Shown here: positions 52,010 to 61,097 of the stretch, one piece after another
How positions within the stretch are numbered: the stretch's first letter is position 1
How the letters are laid out: each line of letters starts with the position of its first letter
NCBI RefSeq assembly: GCF_038443385.1
Contig: NZ_CP151726.1
Coordinates: 8,370,001-8,434,000 of the forward strand
Length of the DNA stretch: 64,000 nt
DNA from: Stieleria varia
Lineage (GTDB): Bacteria; Planctomycetota; Planctomycetia; Pirellulales; Pirellulaceae
Reading direction: 5' to 3'
Notes under the pieces: generated by a model
The model's input: the letters and a program-made list of their open reading frames with translations, nothing else
What the model was told of the DNA's origin: nothing
Database searches by the model: none
Translations under genes and position numbers: made by a program

Positions 52010-52717
52010 TCAATCGTTTTGATCTGATCGGCCATCGAGCAGATCGGATCGTCGTTGTTCTGTTCTGATTCGGCTTTGTTTTTCCCGCCACGCGGCAATC
52101 GCCCCGTGGTCACCGCCCAACAGGACATCCGGGACACAGTGCCCCTGAAACTCTCTGGGTCGGGTGTATTGCGGGTACTCGAGCAACCGATTGCCTCGAC
52201 TGAACGAATCCTGCACCGAACTGTTCTCATCGCCCAACACGCCTGGCAGCAGACGCACCACGGAATCGATGATCACCATCGCAGCGACTTCGCCCCCGTT
52301 GAGGACAAAATCACCGATGCTTACTTCCTCGGGTTCCAGAATGTCCGTCACCCGTTGGTCAAATCCTTCGTAGCGACCACACAACAGCATGACTCTGTCG
52401 CTGGTCGCCAAATCCTCCGCCATCCGTTGATCAAACCGTTTGCCTTGTGGTGTCAGCAGGATGCGTCTCGCCGGTGTCAGTGACAATTCGTCGACGGCGT
52501 TGACGCACCGGACGGTCACATCGACCTGCAACAACATTCCCGGACCTCCGCCAAACGGGCGATCGTCCACCTTGCGATGCGGGGTGTCTTGTGCCCAGTC
52601 TCGCAAGTCGTGTCGTTGGATATCGACCAGCCCACGCTGGATCGCTTTCTCCAACAACGATTGAGTCAGGTATCCGTCAAAAATGGCGGGGAACAGGGTG
52701 ACGACATCAAATCGCAT
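52010..52717 (-). CDS. trmD: tRNA (guanine37-N1)-methyltransferase
   Basis: Adds a methyl group to G37 of tRNAs read with codons starting CUN, CCN and CGG, preventing +1 frameshifts. The 235-residue protein begins MRFDVVTLFPAIFDGYLTQSLLEKA. The SPOUT trefoil-knot SAM site is LLCGRYEGFDQR near 112-123 and GDFVLNGGEVAAMVIID near 135-151. Length is normal. The gene is on the minus strand, 59 bp after rpsP. In many bacteria rimM lies between rpsP and trmD; here it is missing. Confidence 0.96.
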   Translation of the reverse strand: MRFDVVTLFPAIFDGYLTQSLLEKAIQRGLVDIQRHDLRDWAQDTPHRKVDDRPFGGGPGMLLQVDVTVRCVNAVDELSLTPARRILLTPQGKRFDQRMAEDLATSDRVMLLCGRYEGFDQRVTDILEPEEVSIGDFVLNGGEVAAMVIIDSVVRLLPGVLGDENSSVQDSFSRGNRLLEYPQYTRPREFQGHCVPDVLLGGDHGAIAAWREKQSRIRTEQRRSDLLDGRSDQND

Positions 52718-52776
52718 GATTCACTTGCGTTGCTTGGTCACTCAAATTCCACGAACACTGACAACAGCTCGACCGA

Positions 52777-53220
52777 TCACTCGGCTGCGGTTTCTTCACC
52801 AGCGGATGCTTCTGCTGCGACTTCTTCGGTCGCGGCTTCTTCGGCTGCTGGTTCTTCCGCAGGAGCCTCTTCCACCTTGGCAACCGGCTTGGGTGCTGCT
52901 GGTGGTGCGGGTGTGTATTCCTTGCGTTTTCCCAGACGGGCCAAAGCGGCTTCGCGGGCATCCAAGTGGGTGCCGTTGGTACCGTACTTTTTGATCAGCG
53001 TGGCGACCTTTTCGCTCGGCTGTGCTCCGACGCCCAACCAATAGTCAACACGTTCGCCCTTAAGCGTCACGCGTGCATCGGTTTCAGGGCACATCGGATC
53101 GTAGTGACCCAACTCTTCGATCACGCGGCCATCGCGAGGACTGCGTTGGTCCATCGCACAGACGCGGAAGAAAGGTCGGTGGGTGCGACCCATCTTTTTC
53201 AGACGAATACGAACTGCCAT
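52777..53220 (-). CDS. rpsP: Small ribosomal subunit protein bS16 with C-terminal extension
   Basis: The core S16 sequence is in the first 85 residues: MAVRIRLKKMGRTHRPFFRVCAMD, GRVIEELGHYDP and RVDYWLGVGAQPSEKV. Residues from about 100 to 147 are an Ala/Glu/Pro-rich tail with AEEPAAEEAATEEV, which is not part of the family core; typical bS16 has about 80-90 residues. The tail is acidic, so it is not a simple RNA-binding extension. The gene follows ffh by 67 bp and precedes trmD by 59 bp. The core fold call is certain; the tail's function is unknown. Confidence 0.95.
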   Translation of the reverse strand: MAVRIRLKKMGRTHRPFFRVCAMDQRSPRDGRVIEELGHYDPMCPETDARVTLKGERVDYWLGVGAQPSEKVATLIKKYGTNGTHLDAREAALARLGKRKEYTPAPPAAPKPVAKVEEAPAEEPAAEEAATEEVAAEASAGEETAAE

Positions 53221-53287
53221 TTTAAAACTTGCTCCGTAGAACTTCTCGTTGAAATGTTTTCAGTGGATAGGTGGTTCATCGCGACGA

Positions 53288-54760
53288 TCATTTGCCGCGA
53301 CGTTTGAGTTGTCTCTTCATTTTGTCACGCTGTTTTTTCAAATCAGCGCGTTCACGCGCACTGAGCCGCTTGCCGGTACTTTTCTTGACCTTCATCCCCG
53401 ACATCGTCGGATCGTTGGCCATACTGGTTTGCAACTGTTGCATCATGCGAGCGCGGTCGGCGACGCCGCCACCGGCCATGCCTTGCATGATGGGTTTCAT
53501 TATCTCAAATTGCTTGATCAACTGTGAAACCACTGGTGTTTGCACACCGGCTCCATTGGCAATCCGAGTCCGCCGAGTCGCGTCGATGATCTTGGGATTT
53601 CGGCGTTCGGCCATCGTCATGCTGTTGATGGCACCGATGGTCTGCTTGATCCCGCCCGCGGCTTCTTCGCTCTCCAGGGCTTCCTTGAATTGCCCCATGC
53701 CGGGCATCAAGCCCATCATCTTGCCCATCAGACCGGGCTTGGCGACTTTCTCCATCATCTTCTTGAAATCGTCAAGCGTGAAATCGCCGGCCGCCATCTT
53801 GGCTTCCAATTCCTCACGCTCTTTTTCATCGACGATTCGATGTGCTTCACGAGCAGCGGCGACGATGTCGCCCATCTGCAGGATCCGGCCCGCCATGCCT
53901 TCAGGGCGAAATGGCTCGAGCGCATCCATGTGCTCGCCGGTACCCATGAACTTGATCGGCACACCCGTGACGTGTTTGACAGACAGCAATGCACCGCCAC
54001 GGGCATCACCATCGAGCTTGGTCATGATGACCCCGTCCAGCTCCAGTGATTTATTGAAGGCATCGGCGCTGTTGACCGCGTCCTGTCCGGTCATGCCGTC
54101 GACGACCAAGTAAACTTGGTCGGGGGCAACCTTCTTGTCGATGCGGCTCAGCTCGGCCATCAACTCTTCGTCGATCGCGAGCCGACCGGCGGTATCCAGA
54201 ATCACCACGCGGGCGCCATCGGCCTTGGCTTTCGCCACACCGTTCTGACAAACCTCCACCGGATTCTTGTTTTGCGGCTCACTGTACACGGGGACGTCCA
54301 ACTGGCGTCCGATCACGTGTAACTGTTCGATCGCGGCCGGCCGCTGCAAGTCGGCGGCGACGAGCGTGGCCTTGATGTTTTCTTCTTTGAGCAGTTGAGC
54401 AAGCTTGCCGCAGGTCGTCGTCTTTCCGCTGCCCTGCAGACCGCACAGCATGATGATCGTCGGGCCTTCCTTGCGAAGATGCAACGACGAATCCACCGGT
54501 CCTAGCAGCGAAACCAGCTCCGAATGGACAATGCTGACCAGCTCTTCGTGAGGCCGCAGGCTCAGCAACACGCGTTTTCCGAGTGCCCGCTCGGTGACGT
54601 GACCCATGAAATCCTGGACCACCGGGTAGCTCACGTCGGCTTCCAGCAGCGATTTCCGGACAATCTCCAGACCATCGCGCATATTGCCCTCAGTCAGCTT
54701 GCCTTTACCACGCAAGCTTTTGAAAGCGGACTGTAGACCTTCGGAGAGCGAGTCGAACAC
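53288..54760 (-). CDS. ffh: Signal recognition particle protein Ffh
   Basis: SRP GTPase that binds 4.5S RNA and signal sequences and targets ribosomes to the membrane. The 490-residue protein begins MFDSLSEGLQSAFKSLRGKGKLTEGNM. The G domain has the P-loop GLQGSGKTTTCGKLA near 107-121, DTAGRLAIDEE near 190 and the TKLDGDARGGALLS motif near 247-260. The methionine-rich M domain is near 330-460, with MMGLMPGMGQF and GMAGGGVADRARMMQQ. The tail is lysine-rich, ending KRQLKRRGK. The flagellar paralogue FlhF is at the start of the window. No SRP RNA gene was recognised beside it. Confidence 0.97.
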   Translation of the reverse strand: MFDSLSEGLQSAFKSLRGKGKLTEGNMRDGLEIVRKSLLEADVSYPVVQDFMGHVTERALGKRVLLSLRPHEELVSIVHSELVSLLGPVDSSLHLRKEGPTIIMLCGLQGSGKTTTCGKLAQLLKEENIKATLVAADLQRPAAIEQLHVIGRQLDVPVYSEPQNKNPVEVCQNGVAKAKADGARVVILDTAGRLAIDEELMAELSRIDKKVAPDQVYLVVDGMTGQDAVNSADAFNKSLELDGVIMTKLDGDARGGALLSVKHVTGVPIKFMGTGEHMDALEPFRPEGMAGRILQMGDIVAAAREAHRIVDEKEREELEAKMAAGDFTLDDFKKMMEKVAKPGLMGKMMGLMPGMGQFKEALESEEAAGGIKQTIGAINSMTMAERRNPKIIDATRRTRIANGAGVQTPVVSQLIKQFEIMKPIMQGMAGGGVADRARMMQQLQTSMANDPTMSGMKVKKSTGKRLSARERADLKKQRDKMKRQLKRRGK

Positions 54761-54911
54761 GACCTATCTGGGACAATTGGAGGAAAACACGGGCAATTCC
54801 CTTTCTGAAACGCTCGGTCAATGCGTACCGCTAGCGCCGTGGGAAAGCCCGGCAGTTTACGGACTTTGATGGCGGATTGTAAATGGATAAAGACGGCAGA
54901 AATGCGGAGAG

Positions 54912-55730
54912 CTACACAGAACCATCCTTCAACATCGCCAACACGGCCTGATGAAGCCGCCCATTCGTGCCAAAACCATCCCCCCCACGCACCGTTTTCT
55001 CGCCTTTCCAACTCGTGAATTCGCCGCCCGCCTCGAGGATCACCGGCATGATCGCGGCGACGTCCCATGCATTACAGATTGGATCGACCATCAGGTCCGC
55101 CCGACCTGTCGCGACCAACAGGTACCCGTACCCATCACCCCAGGAACGGGTGATCCGGCAAGCGGATTCCAGCGATCGGTACGCAGCATCCGCGCCCCGG
55201 GCGGCGAACGAATCGACTTGGCTGGTCACAAACACGGCATCAGAAAGCGATTCCCGGTCGGAAACACAGGCGATTTGCCAAGCCCTGCCGGCCTGCTGAT
55301 ACCAAGCCCCCAATCCAGACGCCGCGACGACGATTTCGCCCAAAGCGGGCAAATAAATCACGCCACCGATCGGCTCCCCGTCCTTTTCCAATGCCAGCAA
55401 GGTGGAATAAAGCGGCACGCCACAGACGAAGGACTTGGTGCCGTCGATCGGATCGACGACCCAGCGAAAGGAGCTTTCGCCAACGGTTTCCGCGAATTCT
55501 TCGCCTTGAACGGTATCGTCGGGGAAACGCTCCGTGATCATGCGGCGAACCAACTGCTCGGCTTCGCGGTCAGCAATGGTGACGGGCGACTCGTCGCTCT
55601 TGGCGTCGACCACCAATCCGGTGCTGCGAAAATGCGTCAGCGTGTGATCGCCAGCGGCGCGGGCAACATCCACCATGGCGGACAAGCGTCCTTCGTGCAG
55701 TCCGGACCAACGGGAGGGTTCTGATTTCAT
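54912..55730 (-). CDS. Inositol monophosphatase-family phosphatase, likely HisN-type
   Basis: A 272-residue enzyme of the IMPase superfamily. Metal-binding motifs are present: VQGEEF near 75-80 (Glu), WVVDPIDGTKSF near 89-100 and WDVAAIMPVILEAGG near 222-236. The residues around WGDGYGYLLVATGRADLMVDP near 199-219 are typical of the HisN histidinol-phosphate phosphatase group. HisN removes phosphate from histidinol phosphate in histidine synthesis; an inositol phosphatase or nucleotide 3'-phosphatase role remains possible. No other his gene is nearby. The stop of lspA is 5 bp upstream, so the two are probably co-transcribed. Confidence 0.82.
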   Translation of the reverse strand: MKSEPSRWSGLHEGRLSAMVDVARAAGDHTLTHFRSTGLVVDAKSDESPVTIADREAEQLVRRMITERFPDDTVQGEEFAETVGESSFRWVVDPIDGTKSFVCGVPLYSTLLALEKDGEPIGGVIYLPALGEIVVAASGLGAWYQQAGRAWQIACVSDRESLSDAVFVTSQVDSFAARGADAAYRSLESACRITRSWGDGYGYLLVATGRADLMVDPICNAWDVAAIMPVILEAGGEFTSWKGEKTVRGGDGFGTNGRLHQAVLAMLKDGSV

Positions 55731-55735
55731 GGTGC

Positions 55736-56398
55736 TCAGCTCGATTCTGCGTCGTTCGTTGTTTCGCTCGGTTCAGCCTGCGGGTCTGTCGCTTGCGGGT
55801 CTGTCGTCAGACCAAACTGTCCCGGAAAAACGGATTGATACAACAACATTCCCGCGCCGACGACCAGGAGTGAATCGGCGATATTGAAATTCGGCCACGT
55901 CCATTTTTCGTTGATGCGCCAGAGGATCCAATCCCGGACACCGCTGCTCCAGGACTGCGGATAATCCGGCGTCCACCAGAATCCCAGACGGTCGTACAAG
56001 TTTCCGATGATCCCTCCGGTGACCAACCCCAGCGCCACGGTCAGCCACAACGAGTGGGCGGCTCGAAATCGAAACAGCCATACCAGGATGCCAACCAACG
56101 CAAACACGGACATTGCGGCAAACACGGTCCCCTTGCCGGCTCCCATACCGAACAACGCACCGGGGTTCACGGCGGTCTCGATGCCAAAATACGGCTCGAT
56201 CACCCACCAAATGTCCTTTTGCCCAGGGATCCCTCGGGTGGCAAAGACGAAGTGTTTGGACCACAGATCTAGCGCAGCACCCGTAATGGCGAGGGTGAAA
56301 TACACCGCCGCGCGGCCCAGCAACGACGCTTCATCCGCCACAGGAGGCACGTTATGCGATCGGTCTGAAGACTCTTCGGGACGATCAGACGCATCCAT
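55736..56398 (-). CDS. lspA: Lipoprotein signal peptidase
   Basis: Aspartic membrane protease that cuts the signal peptide from diacylglyceryl-modified prolipoproteins. The ATG at 56398 (MDASDRPEESSDR...) gives 220 residues; a longer reading from 56467 is possible. Membrane helices lie near 31-48, 85-108, 112-130 and 180-196. The two catalytic Asp are in VTGGIIGNLYDRLGF near 130 and FNIADSLLVVG near 175, and the VNPGALFGMG segment (near 74-83) is the family loop. It has a long acidic N-tail and a C-terminal extension rich in Thr, Asp and Glu, longer than E. coli LspA (164 residues). It precedes the hisN-like gene by 5 bp. Confidence 0.9.
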   Translation of the reverse strand: MDASDRPEESSDRSHNVPPVADEASLLGRAAVYFTLAITGAALDLWSKHFVFATRGIPGQKDIWWVIEPYFGIETAVNPGALFGMGAGKGTVFAAMSVFALVGILVWLFRFRAAHSLWLTVALGLVTGGIIGNLYDRLGFWWTPDYPQSWSSGVRDWILWRINEKWTWPNFNIADSLLVVGAGMLLYQSVFPGQFGLTTDPQATDPQAEPSETTNDAESS

Positions 56399-56638
56399 GG
56401 ATCTGCTGGGAAATTTGGCTGGGAGGGAAGTGTAAAACGATCCGATGAAAGTTGCCGGAGACTCCACCGCACGTCAACGGTAAAATCATTGCCATGCTTT
56501 GCCCAGGTCAACTTGCCGGAATTGACCGCCCGCGTGTGACTTTTTCCCTATGTTCTCTCGCTGGAAACTAGCGACAATCCGATTCAACCGATCTATTGTT
56601 GATACATCCAACACTACGTCCTCACCGACACCATCGTC

Positions 56639-58066
56639 ATGATCCATACTGCTGCCCAGCACAACGCCGTTCGTACCGACCTCGCTTTCCAACGCTGCAT
56701 CAACCCGGTTTGTGGTGCCACGTACGACTCGAGCGAACTGCACACGTCGTGCCCTAAGTGCAGCAATCTGCTAGATGTCGCCTACGACTGGGATCGGATC
56801 GCCGTGCCCAAACACCTCAACGAGTTTGAGGCGATGTGGAGCCAGCGGACCAACCCGGTTCGCTTCAGCGGCGTTTGGCGTTTCCATGAACTGCTCCCCT
56901 TTGCCCCCCAAGACCGCGTGGTGACGGTGGGCGAAGGCCAGACGCTGCTTCAACAGACCGATGCGGTCGGCGAATATGTGGGCATGGACAACGGCAAACT
57001 GCATCTGCAATACGAAGGCATGAACCCGTCGGGGAGCTTCAAAGACAACGGCATGTGCGCCGCGGTCACCCACGCCAGCATCTTGGGTGCGCAGCGGGCC
57101 GCTTGTGCCAGCACGGGCAACACCTCGGCGTCGCTCGCGCTCTATTGCAGCGCAACCCGACTGATGAAGGCGATCATCTTCATCGGCAGCGGCAAAATCT
57201 CCTACGGCAAACTCAGCCAAGCCCTCGACTACGGCGCCCTGACGGTTCAAATCGCGGGCGACTTTGACGACGCGATGTTGCGAGTGCGTGAGGTCGCTAA
57301 GGAACTAGGGATCTATCTGGTCAACAGCGTCAATCCGTTTCGTCTTGAGGGCCAAAAGACGATCATGTTTCGGGTCCTGGAAGCGCTTCGTTGGGAAGTC
57401 CCCGATTGGATCGTGGTGCCCGGCGGCAACCTGGGCAACAGCAGCGCGTTTGGCAAAGCGTTCATGGAGCTGAAAGAACTCGGACTGATCGACCGTGTCC
57501 CACGCATCGCCGTCATCAATGCCAGCGGCGCGGACACTCTGTATGAATTGCACGAGCGACGCGGTGTGCGCTGGAACGGCGGTCATGTGAACATGGATCC
57601 GATCGTTCAATACAACGACCAAATGGATCGCGAAGGCATCAAGGCCGATACGATCGCCAGCGCGATCGAGATCAACCGTCCCGTGAATCTCAAAAAGTGC
57701 TTGCGTGCGTTGGAGTTCACCGACGGTGTGGTCCGCCAAGTCAGCGACCAAGAAATCTTGGACGCCAAAGCCCGAGTCGGCGCGGGTGGCTTTGGCTGCG
57801 AACCGGCATCGGCCGCCAGCGTTGCCGGCGCCAAGATGCTGCGTCGTGAAGGCGTGATCTCCGCAAGCGATCGTGTCGTCTGCATCTTGACCGGACACGA
57901 ACTGAAGGACCCCACCGCGACGGTCGCTTATCACACCACGGACCAGGAAGTCTTTCACAAGACCCTGGGCAGCCGCGGTGTGACCAAAGCAAGCTTTGCC
58001 AACAAAGCCATCGCGGTACCCAACGAGCTGGACAACATCATCAAAGCCATCCAGCTCTACGCTTAG
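56639..58066 (+). CDS. thrC: Threonine synthase
   Basis: PLP enzyme converting O-phosphohomoserine to threonine. The 475-residue protein has an N-terminal zinc-ribbon-like group (C20, C25, C38, C41), then the PLP lysine K135 in the motif [11 protein letters not shown]. Other features are [16 protein letters not shown] near 159-174 and [15 protein letters not shown] near 261-275. The C-terminal region has [11 protein letters not shown] near 419-429. The form resembles the class with an N-terminal extension. dapB lies downstream on the same strand with a repeat-containing gap of 159 bp, so the two aspartate-family genes may be co-expressed. Confidence 0.95.
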   Translation: MIHTAAQHNAVRTDLAFQRCINPVCGATYDSSELHTSCPKCSNLLDVAYDWDRIAVPKHLNEFEAMWSQRTNPVRFSGVWRFHELLPFAPQDRVVTVGEGQTLLQQTDAVGEYVGMDNGKLHLQYEGMNPSGSFKDNGMCAAVTHASILGAQRAACASTGNTSASLALYCSATRLMKAIIFIGSGKISYGKLSQALDYGALTVQIAGDFDDAMLRVREVAKELGIYLVNSVNPFRLEGQKTIMFRVLEALRWEVPDWIVVPGGNLGNSSAFGKAFMELKELGLIDRVPRIAVINASGADTLYELHERRGVRWNGGHVNMDPIVQYNDQMDREGIKADTIASAIEINRPVNLKKCLRALEFTDGVVRQVSDQEILDAKARVGAGGFGCEPASAASVAGAKMLRREGVISASDRVVCILTGHELKDPTATVAYHTTDQEVFHKTLGSRGVTKASFANKAIAVPNELDNIIKAIQLYA

Positions 58067-58100
58067 TCAGCAAATCAATCTGTCCCTGCTGTAGTGGACG

Positions 58101-58148
58101 AGGTAACGAGTCCCCGTAGCGAAGAACCCGTTCAAGGACTCGTGACCT
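58101..58148. repeat. Imperfect inverted repeat in thrC-dapB gap
   Basis: AGGTAACGAGTCC (58101-58113) pairs with GGACTCGTGACCT (58136-58148) with one mismatch across a 22-base loop. It could form a hairpin in the shared transcript. Confidence 0.75.
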
Positions 58149-58225
58149 GGATCTTTTCAACGCTGAGCCGCAGCACGTGCGTCACGCCCACCACACCAGT
58201 CGCCCCCACCTACTTAAAAAACAAC

Positions 58226-59029
58226 ATGAGCGAAATCCTCAACATCGCCGTCCACGGTGCCGCCGGACGCATGGGCCGACGTGTCGTTGCACTCGCCTCC
58301 GCAGATCCATTGCTGAAAGTCGTCGCCGCGATCGAAAACGATGACAACGCACTGCTGGGCCAAGACGCAGGCGATCTTTCGGGCGTGGAAACCCTGGACG
58401 TGCCTCTGTCCTCCCAATGGCCGACCGACGCCGACGTCGTCATCGACTTCTCACTGCCAACCGCCATTGATCGCTGCATCGAACAGTGCATCGCACACGA
58501 CACCGCGTTGGTGATCGCGACGACGGGCATGACGGACGCCCAAGTCGATAAACTACAACAAGCCGCCAAGATCATCCCGATCGTCTGGGCACCCAGCATG
58601 TCGCTCGCGGTCAACTTGACCATGAAAGTCACCCAGCAGATCACCGAAAAACTGCGTGACGTGCCCGGCGGCCTGGACATCGAAATCATCGAACGCCATC
58701 ACCGTTACAAAGCCGACGCGCCGAGCGGCACCGCCCTGAAATTCGGTGACTTGATCGCCGACAAACTCGACGACGGCACGCGACATGTGCATGGCCGCGA
58801 AGGACACACTGGTCAACGACAACGAAACGAGATCGGCTACCACGCCGTCCGCGTCGGCGACAACCCCGGCGAACACACGATCGTCTTCGGCATGCTGGGA
58901 GAACGCATCGAGATCAACGTCGCCGCCAGCAACCGCGACTGCTACGCCTCCGGCGCCATCGCCGCCGCGAAATGGCTCGCAGAAAAACCAGCAGGCATGT
59001 ACGACATGTTCGACGTCCTGGAAATGTAA
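58226..59029 (+). CDS. dapB: 4-hydroxy-tetrahydrodipicolinate reductase
   Basis: Reduces the DapA product with NAD(P)H on the way to lysine and diaminopimelate. From the ATG at 58226 the protein has 267 residues, normal for DapB; the upstream reading starting at 58094 is not coding-like. The dinucleotide motif VHGAAGRMGRRV is near 9-20. ATTGM lies near 97, the catalytic segment EIIERHHRYKADAPSGTALK near 153-172, and the RxGxTGxR-type GREGHTGQRQRNEIGYHAVRVGD near 191-213. thrC is upstream on the same strand. A palindrome begins 9 bp after the stop. Confidence 0.95.
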   Translation: MSEILNIAVHGAAGRMGRRVVALASADPLLKVVAAIENDDNALLGQDAGDLSGVETLDVPLSSQWPTDADVVIDFSLPTAIDRCIEQCIAHDTALVIATTGMTDAQVDKLQQAAKIIPIVWAPSMSLAVNLTMKVTQQITEKLRDVPGGLDIEIIERHHRYKADAPSGTALKFGDLIADKLDDGTRHVHGREGHTGQRQRNEIGYHAVRVGDNPGEHTIVFGMLGERIEINVAASNRDCYASGAIAAAKWLAEKPAGMYDMFDVLEM

Positions 59030-59037
59030 TTAGAATT

Positions 59038-59103
59038 GTCGCTCGACTCTCCGAGTCGATAGCGTTTTCAGCAGTGCGTTGTCGACTCGGAGAGTCGAAC
59101 GAC
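59038..59103. repeat. Inverted repeat GTCGCTCGACTCTCCGAGTCGATA
   Basis: Arms at 59038-59061 and 59081-59103 (second arm GTCGACTCGGAGAGTCGAACGAC) are complementary with few mismatches and a 19-base loop, located just after dapB. It may terminate the thrC-dapB transcript; there is no T-run. Confidence 0.8.
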
Positions 59104-59195
59104 GATGCGCAAGCGGTAAATGATTCATTGCACGTCCCTCAGTGGTTAGCGTCGGATACGGCGAGAGGCATGTCATGGACCGCTTCAGATGAAGA

Positions 59196-59525
59196 TCACT
59201 CGCCTTTCGCTTCGCGATAATGCTCGAAAATTTCAGATGGTGGTTCGTAGGGCGGCGACATCGTCAACACGCCGTCTTGGATCCGCATGAAGTCCGCCTT
59301 GAAATGATCCATAATCCGCTGACAAAAGTCCTCCGTCGCAAGATCAAACGCGGCATCCGGTGCCTTACCCCCAATCGCCCATTGCAGCTTGACGATCTGA
59401 CTGACCAGTTTGTCCTGGCCGTTGAAGTTAGTACTTTGTTCCGCCAACTCAGGTAGCCAAAAACCGTCGATCTTGCTCCATCGAAAGAACCGCAAGTGCT
59501 GTCGCACTTTACTTTTTTGGCTCAT
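59196..59525 (-). CDS. Small hypothetical protein
   Basis: A 109-residue open frame with normal start and no signal peptide. The sequence (MSQKSKVRQHLRFFRW..., DGFWLPELAEQ, FDLATEDFCQRIMDHFKADF) has mixed composition as in real proteins, but no family was recognised. Its first bases overlap the left end of an inverted duplication. A low-expression or horizontally acquired gene is possible. Confidence is limited because length is short and there is no context. Confidence 0.4.
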   Translation of the reverse strand: MSQKSKVRQHLRFFRWSKIDGFWLPELAEQSTNFNGQDKLVSQIVKLQWAIGGKAPDAAFDLATEDFCQRIMDHFKADFMRIQDGVLTMSPPYEPPSEIFEHYREAKGE

Positions 59526-59970
59526 CCGCAGAATCAGTGGGTGTAAGTTGCAGGGTTCTGGTACGTTCCTGACAAACGACTGTGCTGTCGAACACTCGTC
59601 CCAAGTGCATTCAGGATGAAGGATTTTTCAGGCATGGGCTCCTGCGTCCAATGCGATTTTGCATCAATCGCTGCCAAATGTTAATCTGAAAAGGCGGGAA
59701 AAAACGGACTCAGGCTCTGCGGGGAAGTTGGCCTGGGAAGGGATATTCCGGTCGATTGCGCGCCAATGGTGCGGGTAGTCTCGGCGAGCGAGTGCCTGTC
59801 GAGACTGCCTTTTTCAGCTCATTGGACGCAGGAGCCCATGCCTCCGAAAATCCATCTTCAAACTGGTGTTCACTTTCAAAACAGTACCGACCTCTCAAGA
59901 AACTCAAGTCTCGCAGAGCTAATCGCGTCAATTCGATTGAAATACACCCACTGATTCTTCGGAAGAGCCA
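59518..59970. repeat. Diverged inverted duplication, no gene
   Basis: The segment at about 59518-59653 reappears inverted at 59820-59970. A perfect 24-bp arm pair (59630-59653 and 59820-59843, containing GCATGGGCTCCTGCGTCC) is the inner part. The outer part, with CACCCACTGATTCT at about 59944, matches the inverse of 59530-59545 with several mismatches. A 166-bp unique centre lies between. The whole interval 59526-60218 (about 690 bp) has no convincing gene. Confidence 0.8.
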
Positions 59971-60218
59971 GACAAAAATCTCGCGCGAGGGCGCATAGAG
60001 CACTTGCAGTAAACTTTTCTGGAGATTGGTTCACATGCACGCTGTACTATCACAAGTGACAGGAGTCTGTCGCGTCGACAAAGCTCAAATTGCGAGTAGG
60101 CACACTGAAAGCTCAGACTGGAGACTGGAGTCTACTTTCAAAACGTTAATTTGAGGCGTTAGGAGAGTTGTTTTGGTAGTTCGGCTGTTCGTTCTCTAGG
60201 ATTTCAATAGGTTTTCTG

Positions 60219-61097
60219 ATGTTTATCAAACTAGCCATTTGTTTGATTGCCTGCGGCACGCCGGTGGCGATTTCTTTCGCGCAAGATGTTCCTTCCCAAT
60301 TCAAGCTCGGTGGGCAGTCGGAACATGGCCCTGCAAAGCCCGTCAGTCGATCAAAAGAGGTGAAACGCCTGTACGAGTCTATTGCGCACAGGGATTCAAT
60401 TCAGCTTCTGATTGGAAGCCTCGATGAGTTGGCTGTTGCAGATATCTCAGATGGCCTCGAACATGAATTGCGTGATTTGTACGTTTACCAAATCGCAGCG
60501 ATGGAAAAATACAGGCAATCTCTTTTGCTAGCCGATTCATCGAAGCTTGACAAAAAGGAGGTAATTGAGGTCGCGGAGGAGGTTGAAGGTTTCCGACGCG
60601 ATCTCGACAAGCAAGTTGCTTCGGTTTTGAAGAAGCATTTGAAGCCAAAAGACTTCGACGCTATTGTGACTTCGCTGATTAGGAAAATGCCACAAGACTA
60701 CTATGAGTGCCATCTTATCACGAGCGAACTTGGCCTTAATGCCAATCAGGTTCGACAATTGCACGATATACGAAAGACAGAACTACGAATGATGGAGTCC
60801 GTTGATCTGAAGCTGGTTGATCTGAAGTCGATCGATCTAGAATCGGTCGATCCATTAGCATCGATCAGGAGTTCGATCTCAAGAAACCAAGCTCGATTAG
60901 CAGATGTACTGGATGAGAGTCAGCTTGTCCGAGTATGGACAGCATGGGGAGTTCTAAAAGAAGGACAGGGTATTGAGGATTTCGTCATGAATCGACGGAG
61001 CAAGCCTGGGTTTGATGAGTTTGTATCTGCCTCCAGAGTATTGACGAATCACTGGAACCGCCTCTTTCCAAACAGGCAGCTAGAGTTCACCAAGTAG
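60219..61097 (+). CDS. Secreted helical protein of unknown function
   Basis: A 292-residue protein with a signal peptide in residues 1-22 (IKLAICLIACGTPVAISFAQ). The mature part is helical and charged. It contains LKKHLKPKDFDAIVTSLIRKMPQDYY near 137-162 and LGLNANQVRQLHDIRKTELR near 171-190, where NANQVRQL is a turn plus helix of the LTxxQ style also seen in the moxR-cluster accessory proteins. A short repeat SVDLKLVDLKSIDLESVDP follows near 194-212. No catalytic motif is evident. Codon and base use look lower in GC than in neighbouring genes, which suggests a different origin. The function is unknown; export is supported by the signal peptide. Confidence 0.65.
   Translation: MFIKLAICLIACGTPVAISFAQDVPSQFKLGGQSEHGPAKPVSRSKEVKRLYESIAHRDSIQLLIGSLDELAVADISDGLEHELRDLYVYQIAAMEKYRQSLLLADSSKLDKKEVIEVAEEVEGFRRDLDKQVASVLKKHLKPKDFDAIVTSLIRKMPQDYYECHLITSELGLNANQVRQLHDIRKTELRMMESVDLKLVDLKSIDLESVDPLASIRSSISRNQARLADVLDESQLVRVWTAWGVLKEGQGIEDFVMNRRSKPGFDEFVSASRVLTNHWNRLFPNRQLEFTK

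Noticed and set aside
54761-54911. SRP RNA gene beside ffh
   Set aside because: The gap lacks the conserved GGAAGCAGCC-type loop and has no matching stem.
59710-60003. A 97-codon minus-strand frame reading WLFRRISGC in the inverted duplication
   Set aside because: It begins with a non-ATG codon, crosses both the unique centre and one arm, and has no signal; it is more likely a remnant than a gene.
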